Origin: Planctomycetaceae bacterium UBA2972
GTDB lineage: Bacteria > Planctomycetota > Planctomycetia > Pirellulales > Pirellulaceae
Direction: 5' to 3'
DNA length: 12,047 nucleotides
Assembly (NCBI GenBank): GCA_002348315.1
Contig: DEAW01000226.1
Location: forward strand, 1 to 12,047
Position 1 is the stretch's first letter. Every line of letters starts with the position of its first letter. This document shows, one piece after another, positions 1-7,880 of this stretch. Made by a program: the position numbers and the translations under genes. The notes beneath the pieces are model-generated. The model was not told where the DNA came from. It saw only the letters and a program-made list of their open reading frames with translations, and searched no databases.

Positions 1-867
1 ATTGACCCTGGTTTGTATTCCGGTCGGGCGACGGCGAGCATTGTACTGGTCATAGTTAGGTAAAGTAGCTGGGACATCTACAGGCGAACTGGGGTTTTTA
101 TTGGAAAAGTTGGATGGAGCGATTAACCGCTGAGGTTCACTTGCCATGTGCCGAGTAAGATTAGGCGAGACACTTATCGTTTGCGTGTTCTTGCGTGTTG
201 TTTGCGAGGCATGATCTGATAAGTCTGTATGCCCGAAGGTATCGACACGCATTGATCTCTTCCGTTCGATATCTACCAGTTGATCGTACGGATTAGACTC
301 ATTAGGAGTTGTGCGGTTGCCTGGCAATACGACTTTACTGAATAGGCCATTTATAACTTCCCCGTGCTTTGGTATGAAGACGGGAACGAGACTTATCTTC
401 CTCTCATGCCCACCGAGCTTTTGCCAGGGAATCCAGAAGCTATAAGATGGCCCTAACTCTGATTCGCTAAGATGGGATTCTAGCTTGTCTTCCCGAAAGA
501 CATATTTCCTGTTCGGAGCCCTTTGCGTATGATCCGCCACAGACAGTCCTGTATCATCGAAGGCATAAACAATTAGTTGGCCTTCTACTTCAACCGCTTC
601 CTGGCGGCGATTGTAGAAATACATGCGACCACCGAAACCCTGAACCGCTCCATTATCTGGGGTCGACAGTATGTCATGTGTCCAGATCGCAACGATTCGA
701 GCCGCTGAATCCTCGTGTTGTCGCTTTGCGGCTTGTTCCGCATTCCACGGCATAGAATCGTCGAGTGTTTTAGCGGATTCAGACAAGGTCTTACAGCCCC
801 CGAGACCGAGAGTAATAGATCCTAAAATAACTAATTTAAAAGTAAGAAATGATGAGGGGGAGTTCAT
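1..867 (-). CDS. Putative outer-membrane lipoprotein, 3' end beyond window
   Basis: The frame is open for 289 codons from ATG at 867 to the window edge, so the C-terminus is missing. The N-terminus is a textbook lipoprotein signal: a short polar start, a hydrophobic stretch (residues 10-23) and a lipobox L22-G-G-C25. Lys at the position after Cys, not Asp, would fit outer-membrane sorting by the Lol rule known from proteobacteria. Residues about 50-185 look like a beta-rich globular domain with several aromatic strands (GGRMYFYNRR, QLIVYAFDD, YSFWIPWQ). From about 195 on the chain is polar, rich in Ser/Thr/Asn/Pro and probably disordered. AAGG lies 9 bases before the start. The gene follows gspD by 60 AT-rich bases on the same strand, so co-transcription is likely, though a weak promoter in that gap cannot be excluded. 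I do not recognise the family. Position suggests a secretin-associated lipoprotein, possibly pilotin-like, but it is much longer than known GspS pilotins, so that role is inference. Confidence 0.8.
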   Translation of the reverse strand, partial: MNSPSSFLTFKLVILGSITLGLGGCKTLSESAKTLDDSMPWNAEQAAKRQHEDSAARIVAIWTHDILSTPDNGAVQGFGGRMYFYNRRQEAVEVEGQLIVYAFDDTGLSVADHTQRAPNRKYVFREDKLESHLSESELGPSYSFWIPWQKLGGHERKISLVPVFIPKHGEVINGLFSKVVLPGNRTTPNESNPYDQLVDIERKRSMRVDTFGHTDLSDHASQTTRKNTQTISVSPNLTRHMASEPQRLIAPSNFSNKNPSSPVDVPATLPNYDQYNARRRPTGIQTRVN

Positions 868-927
868 ACAGCAGAACCTTGCTAGTGTTATGAAATATTT
901 TTAATTAAAGAGCAGGCAAGAAAAAAA

Positions 928-3900
928 TTAACGATTTACGGGTGCGGTGTAATTTGAAGGTGGAAAAGGCGGGAGACGTCTCAATTGCCCCAGGCTTGAT
1001 AGTTGTGGCTGAGTATTGTAATAAATCGGCTGGCTTGCACCCGCATTGCTGACGGGGATGTTCTCATATCCATTTCTATTCGGTGCCTTAGGGATAGGTG
1101 CTGTTCGATCTATTGCCGCTGGGCTATTTCCTGGAATCTGGTTATTCCTCGGTTGTGGAATAAACTGATGTCGCTGCATATTAGCTGGTGTACTATTACG
1201 CGGGAACATATGCCTACTTTGAAGCTGTGTATCACCGCCACGCCTGACGTTAGGCTCATTCATGGAACTTGGGAAAGCGTGGTCGAGAAGCGTACCAGAA
1301 GGATCATCATCAGGATAGATTACAGTACCTGGTTCTCCCCAAAAACCGCGACCAGTGTTAAATCCAGCGTCACCGTGTATCTCGGTTAAATCTGAAAGCA
1401 ACCAACTCATTCGCTCGGTTTCCAAGGATTTCATGCGGTCAATGTCTTCTTCCCCACGAATGATATGCGGCGTCATTATAATGAGCAACTCTTTGCGTTT
1501 TTCTGTTTCAGTATCGTAGCGAAATAGGCTTCCAAGCCCGGGTAGATCGCCGAGTACAGGGATGCTCCTGCGAACTACGGCCTTGTCTTTCGTGATTAAA
1601 CCAGCGAAAACCACTGTTTCACCATCACGTGCGCTTACCACGGTCTCCGCCGTAGTTTTATTGATCGGGGCGGCCATGACGGCCTGACCATCGGGATTGA
1701 TCCCAACAACTGTCCCGGACATCGCTTCACCCAGTTCTGACTTTTCAGCTCCGACAACCATAACGATTCTGCCATCCACGGTGACTCTGGGGCGAACATT
1801 AACCAACAAGCCAATAGAAACGGGCTCAGAAGTGTTAGTGATTCCACCAAACTGATTTGCCTGACTGCCAGTGATTTGACGAATGTCGGATCCAACCTGG
1901 ACGAAACCTTCCGTCATATCTAGGGTCATAATTTGCGGTCGGCTCAATATTTGCAACCGCCCGCGATCTTGCAACGCCCGCATCATTATGTGGATTGACT
2001 CGTTAGCCGCACTAACAGCTAACCCACCATACCCAAGAGCGGCACTATTTCGACCCATTCCAAAACCGGAGATAACTTGCCCGGCTAAACTTTCTCGGGA
2101 TGCGGTCGCACCTGGATCATTGCCCAACGACTGCCCATGCCAAGCAAAACCGTTCGTCGACGCGCCCCTGTCAAACAACAGGCTATCCTGAAGACCCAGT
2201 TCCACGCCGGCCTCAAAACTGTCGTTTAGTTCGACCTCTGCAATAATAACTTGAATCATCACCATATCAGGTTCGAAGTCAAGTTCTTCGACGAGGGCAG
2301 CCAGCGTGTCGAAAGTTTTGGGGTGGGCTGAAATGATAACCGAATTACTAGCTACGTCCCAAGCTACAACTACTTCAGTTTCCTCGATTTCGTAATTAGC
2401 TATATTTGTCTGCTGACTAAAACTCTGTGTAAGCAGTTGCCTCTGCGTATTTACATAAGTTTGTAGCGTTTGACCTACAGAGGACGCGTCAGCATTTTTT
2501 AGCCTTATAACTTCGCTGCGTCTAGTTTCAACATCACCCTCGTCCAATCGTATCAACAGTAGTTCGACTATGTCGAGGTCTGTCTCTGAACCGGAGGCGA
2601 TAACACTGTTGGTACGTTGATCAACAGCAAAGCGAAGTGGCACGAGAGACGACTCACCTCCGCCTATACCTCCAGCTCCGCCACGTAATGCAGAGTTAAA
2701 TGCGTTACTACTCGCGTTGGACCCAGCAGTTACCTGCAGGCCAAAAAGTTCCTGGAGTAATTGTGTCAGATTGATAGCATCACCATTCTCAACCTGAAAT
2801 ACCTTTATCTGTGCTTCCGCGTTGGGGAGCTGGTCAAGTTGATTTATGAGTTCCTCAATAAGCGGCATCGCAGATCCAGGAGCTCGCACAACGAGCGCAT
2901 TCACATTTTCGTCGGCGGTCACTGTTGCACCGGCTAAAATGCCGGAATTAACTTTGCTCTCACCACCTTTTGTAATAGTAAGAATTTCAAGTTTAGAGGA
3001 TTGTGGGCTGATCGTGGCAGAACTACCGTCCTGACCACCCTGATTATTAGAAATGCCGGTAATTGCTTCCTGCAGGACCGGCTGTAGATCCGCGGCAAGA
3101 GCGTTCTTTAGCCGGAAGACACGCAACTGATTGGTAGCCGGGGATTCTTCCACATCTAATCGGCCAAGCAAAGCAGCTATTTCTTTAACGTCACGCGGTG
3201 CTGCATGAACAATTAAACTATTGGTTCGGTAGTCTGCAATGACTCGAGGCCGAACACCCAATCCAGGACGTTGTTCTTCGTCTCCGCCGGGTTGATTCGT
3301 ATAGAAAGAACGAACTTGGCGTTCAGCGTCCAAGGCCGACATGTGTTTTAGAGCGAATATCTCAAACTGAGTGTCGGGCTTGACCGGTCGGTCAAGCTTT
3401 TCAATCAAATCAAGGATTGCCGACATACTTTCTTCCCGGCCGATTAGTAGCAGAGCGTTAGGTTTGTCGAGAGCGGTAATGCTAACACTGCTGTTTCGGG
3501 AACCAAAAACATCGTCGTAAAGGTCTTCGATCAATTCGGTGATTACATTGCTATCAACGTGTAATAGCATATGAACCTGAATAGTCGGTTGCGTTTCACT
3601 AGTTCGCTGTTCAATTTGTTCAATGATTTGGATAACACGAGCTACGTCATTCCGGTGCCCCTTAATGATGAAGACTCCCAGGCCCTCAACGAACTCAATC
3701 TGCACCGGGCCTAAAAGACCGGCTTCACCGGGTTCGATTTGTAGCAAAGTCTCCCCAATTTCATCTTCTTCATCTGTGGATTCAGCTGCGGTGTCTTGTT
3801 GGGCAACTTCTTCCTGATTGAAGATCGAACTCACTAAATCGCCTCCCCAAGCCTTTCGATTGCCAGTCTTTTGGAGAGCAGCACCCTGGCTGATAGCGGA

Positions 3901-4800
3901 TTTCCCAGCTTGTTCGACGAGATTAACAGCCCTGTTTACTGTGGATGGAGATGCTTTTTCAACGGGGACAATACCAGTTCGTTCGTCTTCGCCAGTGCTG
4001 GGGGTGTCTAAGAGAGATGCTATTTTGAGCCACGCCTGCTGTGCGACAGCAGCTCCCTGTATCGTAACCGTATTTGCTGTTCGATTGATTTGCAGTAAAG
4101 CTCCATTGCCGCTACGGGACGGTATAGCAATGCTGGCTAATTCGCCGGTTTGGTTCATCGAAACCTTTAATTTGCCGCCAAACATGCTTTGTACGGACGC
4201 TTCGAATTGTTTCCAGTCAATATTGCGTAAGCGGTGAATTGCTTGCTGAGTAGAACTGGAAACCGGACGGATATTAGAATCGGTCGCCGGCTTAATCGTT
4301 TGTATATATTGAGCAACCTGCTGGTGTATCGCATCGTCGGCAATAACAACGATTTGGCCGGTACGAGCGTCCGGCACAACCTTAACTTCAGTTTGATTTG
4401 CGAAAGCCGCCTGGATCTTTTGCGAAACATCGGCAATTCGGTCTAAAGGGACGTTATAGCCAACCACCTTGGATGTCGCTTGTGTTGGCTGAACTGCAGG
4501 CTGTGCTACTGGTTTATCAAGCGTGCGTAAAAGATCTGCGGCAATCTTATGAGCATTAGGAGAGCCGTTAATAATCAGTGAATTCGATGTTTTGTCTGCC
4601 GTTACCTGAGCAACCACACCAAAATCCCGCAGTACAGACTGAAGGCGAGTCGCCAAAGCAGGTGCTTGTGTGTTTTTGACAGGTAAGATTGCCGAACTAG
4701 TTGGGGCTGCTTGTGCAAAGAGCAAGGAGGTGCATAAAACCAATGCCGGAGCGAGCCCTAAGGCAAAACGGTCAAGCAGTTTCTTTACTGGGAATTCCAT
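928..4800 (-). CDS. gspD: Giant type II secretion secretin GspD
   Basis: Outer-membrane channel of the secretion system. I prefer ATG at 4800 (1290 aa): it opens directly on a Sec signal peptide (MEFPVKK, hydrophobic residues 12-28, cleavage likely after A29-Q-A31). The frame also allows ATG at 4893, adding 31 polar residues before that signal. Residues 845-1116 are the secretin domain: an MIQVIIAEVELND-type entry strand, a RPQIMTLD segment, and the signature SIPVLGDLPGLGSLFR (1079-1094) followed by KELLIIMTPHII. Ahead of it lie about nine N-type modules (near 37-96, 114-169, 186-266, 365-398 half, 406-471, 478-550, 557-657, 664-754, 761-842). Most begin like V-F-x-L-K-N-A and end like T-N-S-x-I-V...L-x-x-L-D. 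Usual GspD has N0-N3 and about 650 aa, so this one is roughly twice the length. A Gly/Ser/Asn-rich loop sits at 691-717 and an acidic linker at 328-350. The tail after 1116 is Pro/Asn-rich and of unknown role. Identity is secure; module count is by eye. Confidence 0.95.
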   Translation of the reverse strand: MEFPVKKLLDRFALGLAPALVLCTSLLFAQAAPTSSAILPVKNTQAPALATRLQSVLRDFGVVAQVTADKTSNSLIINGSPNAHKIAADLLRTLDKPVAQPAVQPTQATSKVVGYNVPLDRIADVSQKIQAAFANQTEVKVVPDARTGQIVVIADDAIHQQVAQYIQTIKPATDSNIRPVSSSTQQAIHRLRNIDWKQFEASVQSMFGGKLKVSMNQTGELASIAIPSRSGNGALLQINRTANTVTIQGAAVAQQAWLKIASLLDTPSTGEDERTGIVPVEKASPSTVNRAVNLVEQAGKSAISQGAALQKTGNRKAWGGDLVSSIFNQEEVAQQDTAAESTDEEDEIGETLLQIEPGEAGLLGPVQIEFVEGLGVFIIKGHRNDVARVIQIIEQIEQRTSETQPTIQVHMLLHVDSNVITELIEDLYDDVFGSRNSSVSITALDKPNALLLIGREESMSAILDLIEKLDRPVKPDTQFEIFALKHMSALDAERQVRSFYTNQPGGDEEQRPGLGVRPRVIADYRTNSLIVHAAPRDVKEIAALLGRLDVEESPATNQLRVFRLKNALAADLQPVLQEAITGISNNQGGQDGSSATISPQSSKLEILTITKGGESKVNSGILAGATVTADENVNALVVRAPGSAMPLIEELINQLDQLPNAEAQIKVFQVENGDAINLTQLLQELFGLQVTAGSNASSNAFNSALRGGAGGIGGGESSLVPLRFAVDQRTNSVIASGSETDLDIVELLLIRLDEGDVETRRSEVIRLKNADASSVGQTLQTYVNTQRQLLTQSFSQQTNIANYEIEETEVVVAWDVASNSVIISAHPKTFDTLAALVEELDFEPDMVMIQVIIAEVELNDSFEAGVELGLQDSLLFDRGASTNGFAWHGQSLGNDPGATASRESLAGQVISGFGMGRNSAALGYGGLAVSAANESIHIMMRALQDRGRLQILSRPQIMTLDMTEGFVQVGSDIRQITGSQANQFGGITNTSEPVSIGLLVNVRPRVTVDGRIVMVVGAEKSELGEAMSGTVVGINPDGQAVMAAPINKTTAETVVSARDGETVVFAGLITKDKAVVRRSIPVLGDLPGLGSLFRYDTETEKRKELLIIMTPHIIRGEEDIDRMKSLETERMSWLLSDLTEIHGDAGFNTGRGFWGEPGTVIYPDDDPSGTLLDHAFPSSMNEPNVRRGGDTQLQSRHMFPRNSTPANMQRHQFIPQPRNNQIPGNSPAAIDRTAPIPKAPNRNGYENIPVSNAGASQPIYYNTQPQLSSLGQLRRLPPFPPSNYTAPVNR

Positions 4801-4846
4801 TTCCGTGTCTTTCAATTGTCGTTCTACGGTAGCCAAACTTTTACTT

Positions 4847-4866
4847 AACCAGCGTCCCTGCTGGTT
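4847..4866 (-). repeat. 7-bp inverted repeat in gspD leader
   Basis: AACCAGC (4847-4853) pairs perfectly with GCTGGTT (4860-4866) around a 6-base loop. In the transcript the loop reads AGGGAC, which resembles a Shine-Dalgarno core, but it lies about 50 bases before the preferred gspD start and so cannot serve it directly. If translation starts at 4893 the hairpin is inside the coding region. No T-run follows on the minus strand, so it is not a terminator. A role in gspD translation or mRNA stability is speculation. Confidence 0.4.
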
Positions 4867-4920
4867 TTGCGCAGGCGTACAATACGCGCACATCCCGTTA
4901 TGTTCATTAGAATCGGAATA

Positions 4921-4941
4921 ACCCGCAGGGTCCTTGACCCT
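4921..4941 (-). repeat. Overlapping alternative inverted repeats before gspD
   Basis: On the plus strand AGGGTC (4927-4932) pairs with GACCCT (4936-4941) around a 3-base loop. An overlapping, competing stem is ACCC (4921-4924) with GGGT (4928-4931). The two stems share bases 4928-4931, so only one can form at a time. The element sits between the terminator and the gspD start. It may be a leader structure or chance; the stems are short. Confidence 0.35.
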
Positions 4942-4992
4942 TTAAACAAAGAAAAAGCGAGTAACGCTATCTAGTTATAGCTTTACTCGCTT
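4942..4992 (-). terminator. Rho-independent terminator after the gspM-like gene
   Basis: Arms 4955-4970 and 4977-4992 are inverted repeats of 16 bases with one mismatch (10 bp, mismatch, 5 bp) and a 6-base loop. Read on the minus strand, the stem is followed by a T-rich run (CTTTTTCTTTGTTT). On the plus strand the following bases are GC-rich, so the signal acts on minus-strand transcription only. It lies 25 bases after the stop of the gspM-like gene and before gspD. It should end or reduce the gspG-to-gspM transcript and implies that gspD has its own promoter or depends on read-through. I could not identify a convincing -35/-10 pair between 4800 and 4954. Confidence 0.85.
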
Positions 4993-5017
4993 GCGCGCAC
5001 TTCGCAGACTGCCTAGC

Positions 5018-6265
5018 TTAAGGGGTGAGGAGTCCTTCGGCCTGAGCAGTGATATTTTGTGCCGTGCTTAATGCTTTTCCGGCCTTGATTTCAAGCAATT
5101 CATTATCTGCTGTGAGTATGGTGAGGTAGCGTTGATTGACGGCATGAATTTTACCTTTAATCGTACCAATTGCGATTTCAGCACCTAGCGGTAGTTTAAG
5201 AATCTGGCCGAGATCACGGCGATGAATCCAAACTTGAACGCGATTGTTGATCTCAATGGTGCTGGTGAAATAAGCAAGTTGCGCGACGTTGAACTCTGGG
5301 GGTTTCGGTGGTTCCGGCCTTGGTTGGACGGGACGAGGCGCCGGTTTTTCTCTGACGCTGACTGAGAGTGGCTTCACGATAGTTTTTGCCGGGAGCCCTG
5401 TGTCCGTTACTTTCACGTTGAATTGATAAGTTCCTACTTCGTCGCTTGAGACGGTCAGGCGGTTGCCCACAAGCGATGCTACGAAATTTGTCGGTAATGT
5501 ATCTTGATCGATTTCAAAGCTGATTTCCTGTATGTTTTGTTCATTGACACCGGCGCTGGCGGTCAGCGTGCGTGTTTCTTTCTCTCCGACGGTTGCTGTG
5601 ATCGGTGGAGCTGTAAATGTTGGTTCTTTGTTTTCACGCCCGAAGAAGTTTCGATTTGAAATGCGCGTCCAGAACTCTTCTCGTGTGCCCTCAACTAATG
5701 ACTCGTCATGCTCGAGGTTGACAACATCCTGTAGGACGTTTTCTTCGTCAACTGTCGTCAAGGAGATGGCTTCAATCGAAAGGCTTAGTTGGAGTTGATC
5801 ATATCCATTTGGAGTTACTGCCAGGTCTTTAATCCTGTGGAGTAGTGGCTTCGTCTCAAATCGGTAGAGTAAGTCGGTCAATGTTTCCAGATTCGAAGCA
5901 CAATTAATACGAAAAGTATGACGCCAGTATTGGTTATCCACCTGGCGGGAAGGTTCGTTCGTTATACGAACTTCTTCAATCTCCAACTCCTTTTCTAATA
6001 GATGGATTAACCAGTTTTTGTAATCAGCGACAGCTTGTTTGCGATCTGGATTTAGAGAACGACGTTGTAGTTCGGCGATCGTAAGCAAATCGTTTTCGTT
6101 TTCGCCGATTGTAAGTTCGTATTTCTCAAAATCGTCTATTGCTTTCTCTAAGTTCTCTGTAAGCCCCTGTTTGTACTGAAAGTAGCTATTGGTTCCAGTA
6201 AACAGAATACCTACGGCAACAGAGATGATCAGGATTAGGGCTAGTCGTTTTTCGCGGCTATTCAT
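5018..6265 (-). CDS. Composite PilO/GspM-like, cadherin-like, GspC/PilP-like protein
   Basis: 415-aa inner-membrane assembly protein in the gspM/pilO position. Seen in order: a short basic cytoplasmic start (MNSREKR), one membrane helix (about 8-24), a charged probably coiled stretch (30-70), and an alpha/beta region (80-172) resembling the periplasmic domain of PilO/GspM. Next comes a cadherin/Ig-like domain (213-305) with the usual P-x-F, T-V-G-E and G-T-Y-Q-F-N-V-K-V-T-D-T-G features. A proline-rich spacer (308-324) follows, then a small beta domain (326-400). In that last domain the pattern L-x-V-W-I...G-Q-I-x-K-L-P-L-G...I-G-T-I-K-G-K-I...L-T-I-L...L-x-I-x-A-G looks like the GspC homology region or PilP. 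GspM is normally about 160 aa and PilO about 200, so this is a fusion-like extension. AAGGAA at 6272-6277 inside the end of the preceding gene gives a good start 3 bases after it. Membrane anchor and location are firm; the C-terminal assignment is by pattern only. Confidence 0.8.
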   Translation of the reverse strand: MNSREKRLALILIISVAVGILFTGTNSYFQYKQGLTENLEKAIDDFEKYELTIGENENDLLTIAELQRRSLNPDRKQAVADYKNWLIHLLEKELEIEEVRITNEPSRQVDNQYWRHTFRINCASNLETLTDLLYRFETKPLLHRIKDLAVTPNGYDQLQLSLSIEAISLTTVDEENVLQDVVNLEHDESLVEGTREEFWTRISNRNFFGRENKEPTFTAPPITATVGEKETRTLTASAGVNEQNIQEISFEIDQDTLPTNFVASLVGNRLTVSSDEVGTYQFNVKVTDTGLPAKTIVKPLSVSVREKPAPRPVQPRPEPPKPPEFNVAQLAYFTSTIEINNRVQVWIHRRDLGQILKLPLGAEIAIGTIKGKIHAVNQRYLTILTADNELLEIKAGKALSTAQNITAQAEGLLTP

Positions 6266-6268
6266 TTC

Positions 6269-7873
6269 TTATTCCTTATCACTTGCTGTGAAGGTTGCTT
6301 GCGTTGTCTTCAGATTCATATCAGCATCAGTTGAATTCAGGTCTTCTGCGTCTCTTGAATTGACATCATCAATCGCATCGTCCTCTTCGGAGGAGGTGTC
6401 TTGGTCAGCCTTTTCCGGCTTGGCCGGTTTAAGGATGAAAATCGATTGCTGTGTTCGTCGTGTATAAAGCCCGTCTTCGGTTGGATCAGGTGTCAGGCCT
6501 TTGCCTTCGACCGAGTGTAATTCATTGGTTAAGCCGTTGAGTAGGGCGAAGACGCCGGAGTTTTTCAAGTGCATATCAAGGAAGATTTGTGCAGCAGTGC
6601 CATTTTCACTGCCTTCGCGTTGTGCCACGGATCGTCCTGAAAAGGTATTAATGATCGCATCATTGGGGTCCGCTGGAAGATTGTCTGAAAGATAGGCGAC
6701 TTCGGATAACCAGCTGACTCGTGAATCCGTGAATGCGTTGACTGCACCGAGAGTGCTGTCGTTCATTTCTTTTTGAGCTTGCACCTGTTTGGAATTGCTC
6801 ATTTCGTCTTGTTTAGCCGAGATTTCCTTTTTGATCGTGATAATAGGCCAGAGTGCCAGGCCGATGAGAACTGCGATCCCGACTGCTGCCAGGCTACCGT
6901 ACTTCACGGCCTTGTCGCGTGTGTCGGTTTGTTTGGGAGGCCGTGTTGGGTGGAGGAAGTCTATTGCAGGGGTTGTATCTGAAGTTAGCTGAGCCGCAGC
7001 ACCGATCAGCCCGAGAAAACTTGCAGCATTGTCAGGTAAATCTGATTGTAGGCCGGCGTCGAGTCGAGCATGGTCAAAGGGATTAAAGATTTCGATGGGT
7101 TCGCTGACCAATGGATCTAGAATTCGACTGAGTTCAGTATGTGTTGTGGTGTTGCCGGCGATGACAATTTGGCTGACATCACCACCATTGGGTTGGTTTT
7201 CGTAGGACGTTAGCGTGCGGCGTACTTCTGAGGCGATATAGTTCAAATCCGGTGAGTCCGGTACGAGGCGGATGGTGCGTACCAGATGCGCTACGCCGTC
7301 GCGAGCAACTGTAAGTTCCGCTTCAACTCCAAGCAGGTCAACGATTAATCTTGCAACTGTAGATGGTAGGTGCTTTTCTACGTAGTGCGCACTGCCAAAC
7401 GGGTGCAAGGTCATATTTCCTATCGTGTAGCCCGCCGTGGCTGCAGTTGAGATTACATCGATTTGCGTCTCATTACTTAATGCTGCTGCAGCAATATAGC
7501 GTTGTCCGTCCTGTAGTGTTCCGAGGAGTGTGAAGTCGAGCAATCCTTCATCGCCAGCATTGAATACTGTCGGCGCCTGAATGCGTACCATGTCCGGTAA
7601 CTCACTCTCGGGGATGTTAGGAAAAGCGAGCATTCGTACTTCTGCCTGGGAGCGTCGTGCTGAATACGTTAATGCCTGACCGCGACTTGCTCCGGCCTGC
7701 TCGAGAGCACGGGCTATGGCATTATCCAAAGAGGTCTCATAATCCAATTCATTGGAGGGTGGCTGAATTTGTTCTTCAACCAATTGGTGGATTGCGATAT
7801 CAGAGCCTTTGGCAGACGCGGCGATAGCGCGTACTGACTGATCATCCCATTCATATGCGATGAATTTAGCCAT
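6269..7873 (-). CDS. gspL: GspL/PilM-type inner-membrane assembly protein
   Basis: 534 aa. Residues 1-300 look like the actin-like cytoplasmic domain of GspL/PilM. The opening FIAYEWDDQSVRA matches the first phosphate-loop position, IVDLLGVEAELTVARDG (177-193) the second, and QIVIAGNTTTHTELSRIL (235-252) the adenosine-loop region. All three are degenerate: the usual D-I-G-x-x-S and D-I-G signatures are replaced, so ATP binding is doubtful. One membrane helix spans about 325-347, followed by a periplasmic part (350-485) in the place of PilN or the GspL periplasmic domain. The end (485-520) is strongly acidic and probably disordered. The protein thus resembles PilM and PilN joined, which is also the GspL layout. 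In known systems this component ties the assembly ATPase GspE to the membrane platform. The start is set by AAGGA 7 bases upstream. The gene follows gspK by 22 bases and precedes the next gene by 3. Confidence 0.85.
   Translation of the reverse strand: MAKFIAYEWDDQSVRAIAASAKGSDIAIHQLVEEQIQPPSNELDYETSLDNAIARALEQAGASRGQALTYSARRSQAEVRMLAFPNIPESELPDMVRIQAPTVFNAGDEGLLDFTLLGTLQDGQRYIAAAALSNETQIDVISTAATAGYTIGNMTLHPFGSAHYVEKHLPSTVARLIVDLLGVEAELTVARDGVAHLVRTIRLVPDSPDLNYIASEVRRTLTSYENQPNGGDVSQIVIAGNTTTHTELSRILDPLVSEPIEIFNPFDHARLDAGLQSDLPDNAASFLGLIGAAAQLTSDTTPAIDFLHPTRPPKQTDTRDKAVKYGSLAAVGIAVLIGLALWPIITIKKEISAKQDEMSNSKQVQAQKEMNDSTLGAVNAFTDSRVSWLSEVAYLSDNLPADPNDAIINTFSGRSVAQREGSENGTAAQIFLDMHLKNSGVFALLNGLTNELHSVEGKGLTPDPTEDGLYTRRTQQSIFILKPAKPEKADQDTSSEEDDAIDDVNSRDAEDLNSTDADMNLKTTQATFTASDKE
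6272..6277 (-). promoter_or_regulatory. Shine-Dalgarno of the gspM-like gene, inside gspL
   Basis: AAGGAA overlaps the last codons of the gspL-like gene and stands about 6-7 bases before the ATG at 6265. With only 3 bases between stop and start, translation of the two genes is probably coupled, giving similar amounts of two proteins expected to bind each other. Confidence 0.7.
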
Positions 7874-7880
7874 GACGGTT

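Noticed and set aside
671..904. Plus-strand open frame over the lipoprotein start
   Set aside because: Antisense to a well-supported lipoprotein gene with a lipobox; composition is typical of a shadow frame.
868..927. Possible promoter or terminator between gspD and the lipoprotein gene
   Set aside because: There is a run of Ts after the gspD stop but no stem before it. AT-rich -10-like hexamers exist, but no convincing -35 at proper spacing.
1003..1389. Plus-strand open frame of 128 codons under the gspD 3' end
   Set aside because: Antisense to gspD; no recognisable domain and no good ribosome binding site.
3818..4237. Plus-strand open frame of 139 codons within gspD
   Set aside because: Entirely antisense to conserved N-type modules of gspD; no recognisable features of its own.
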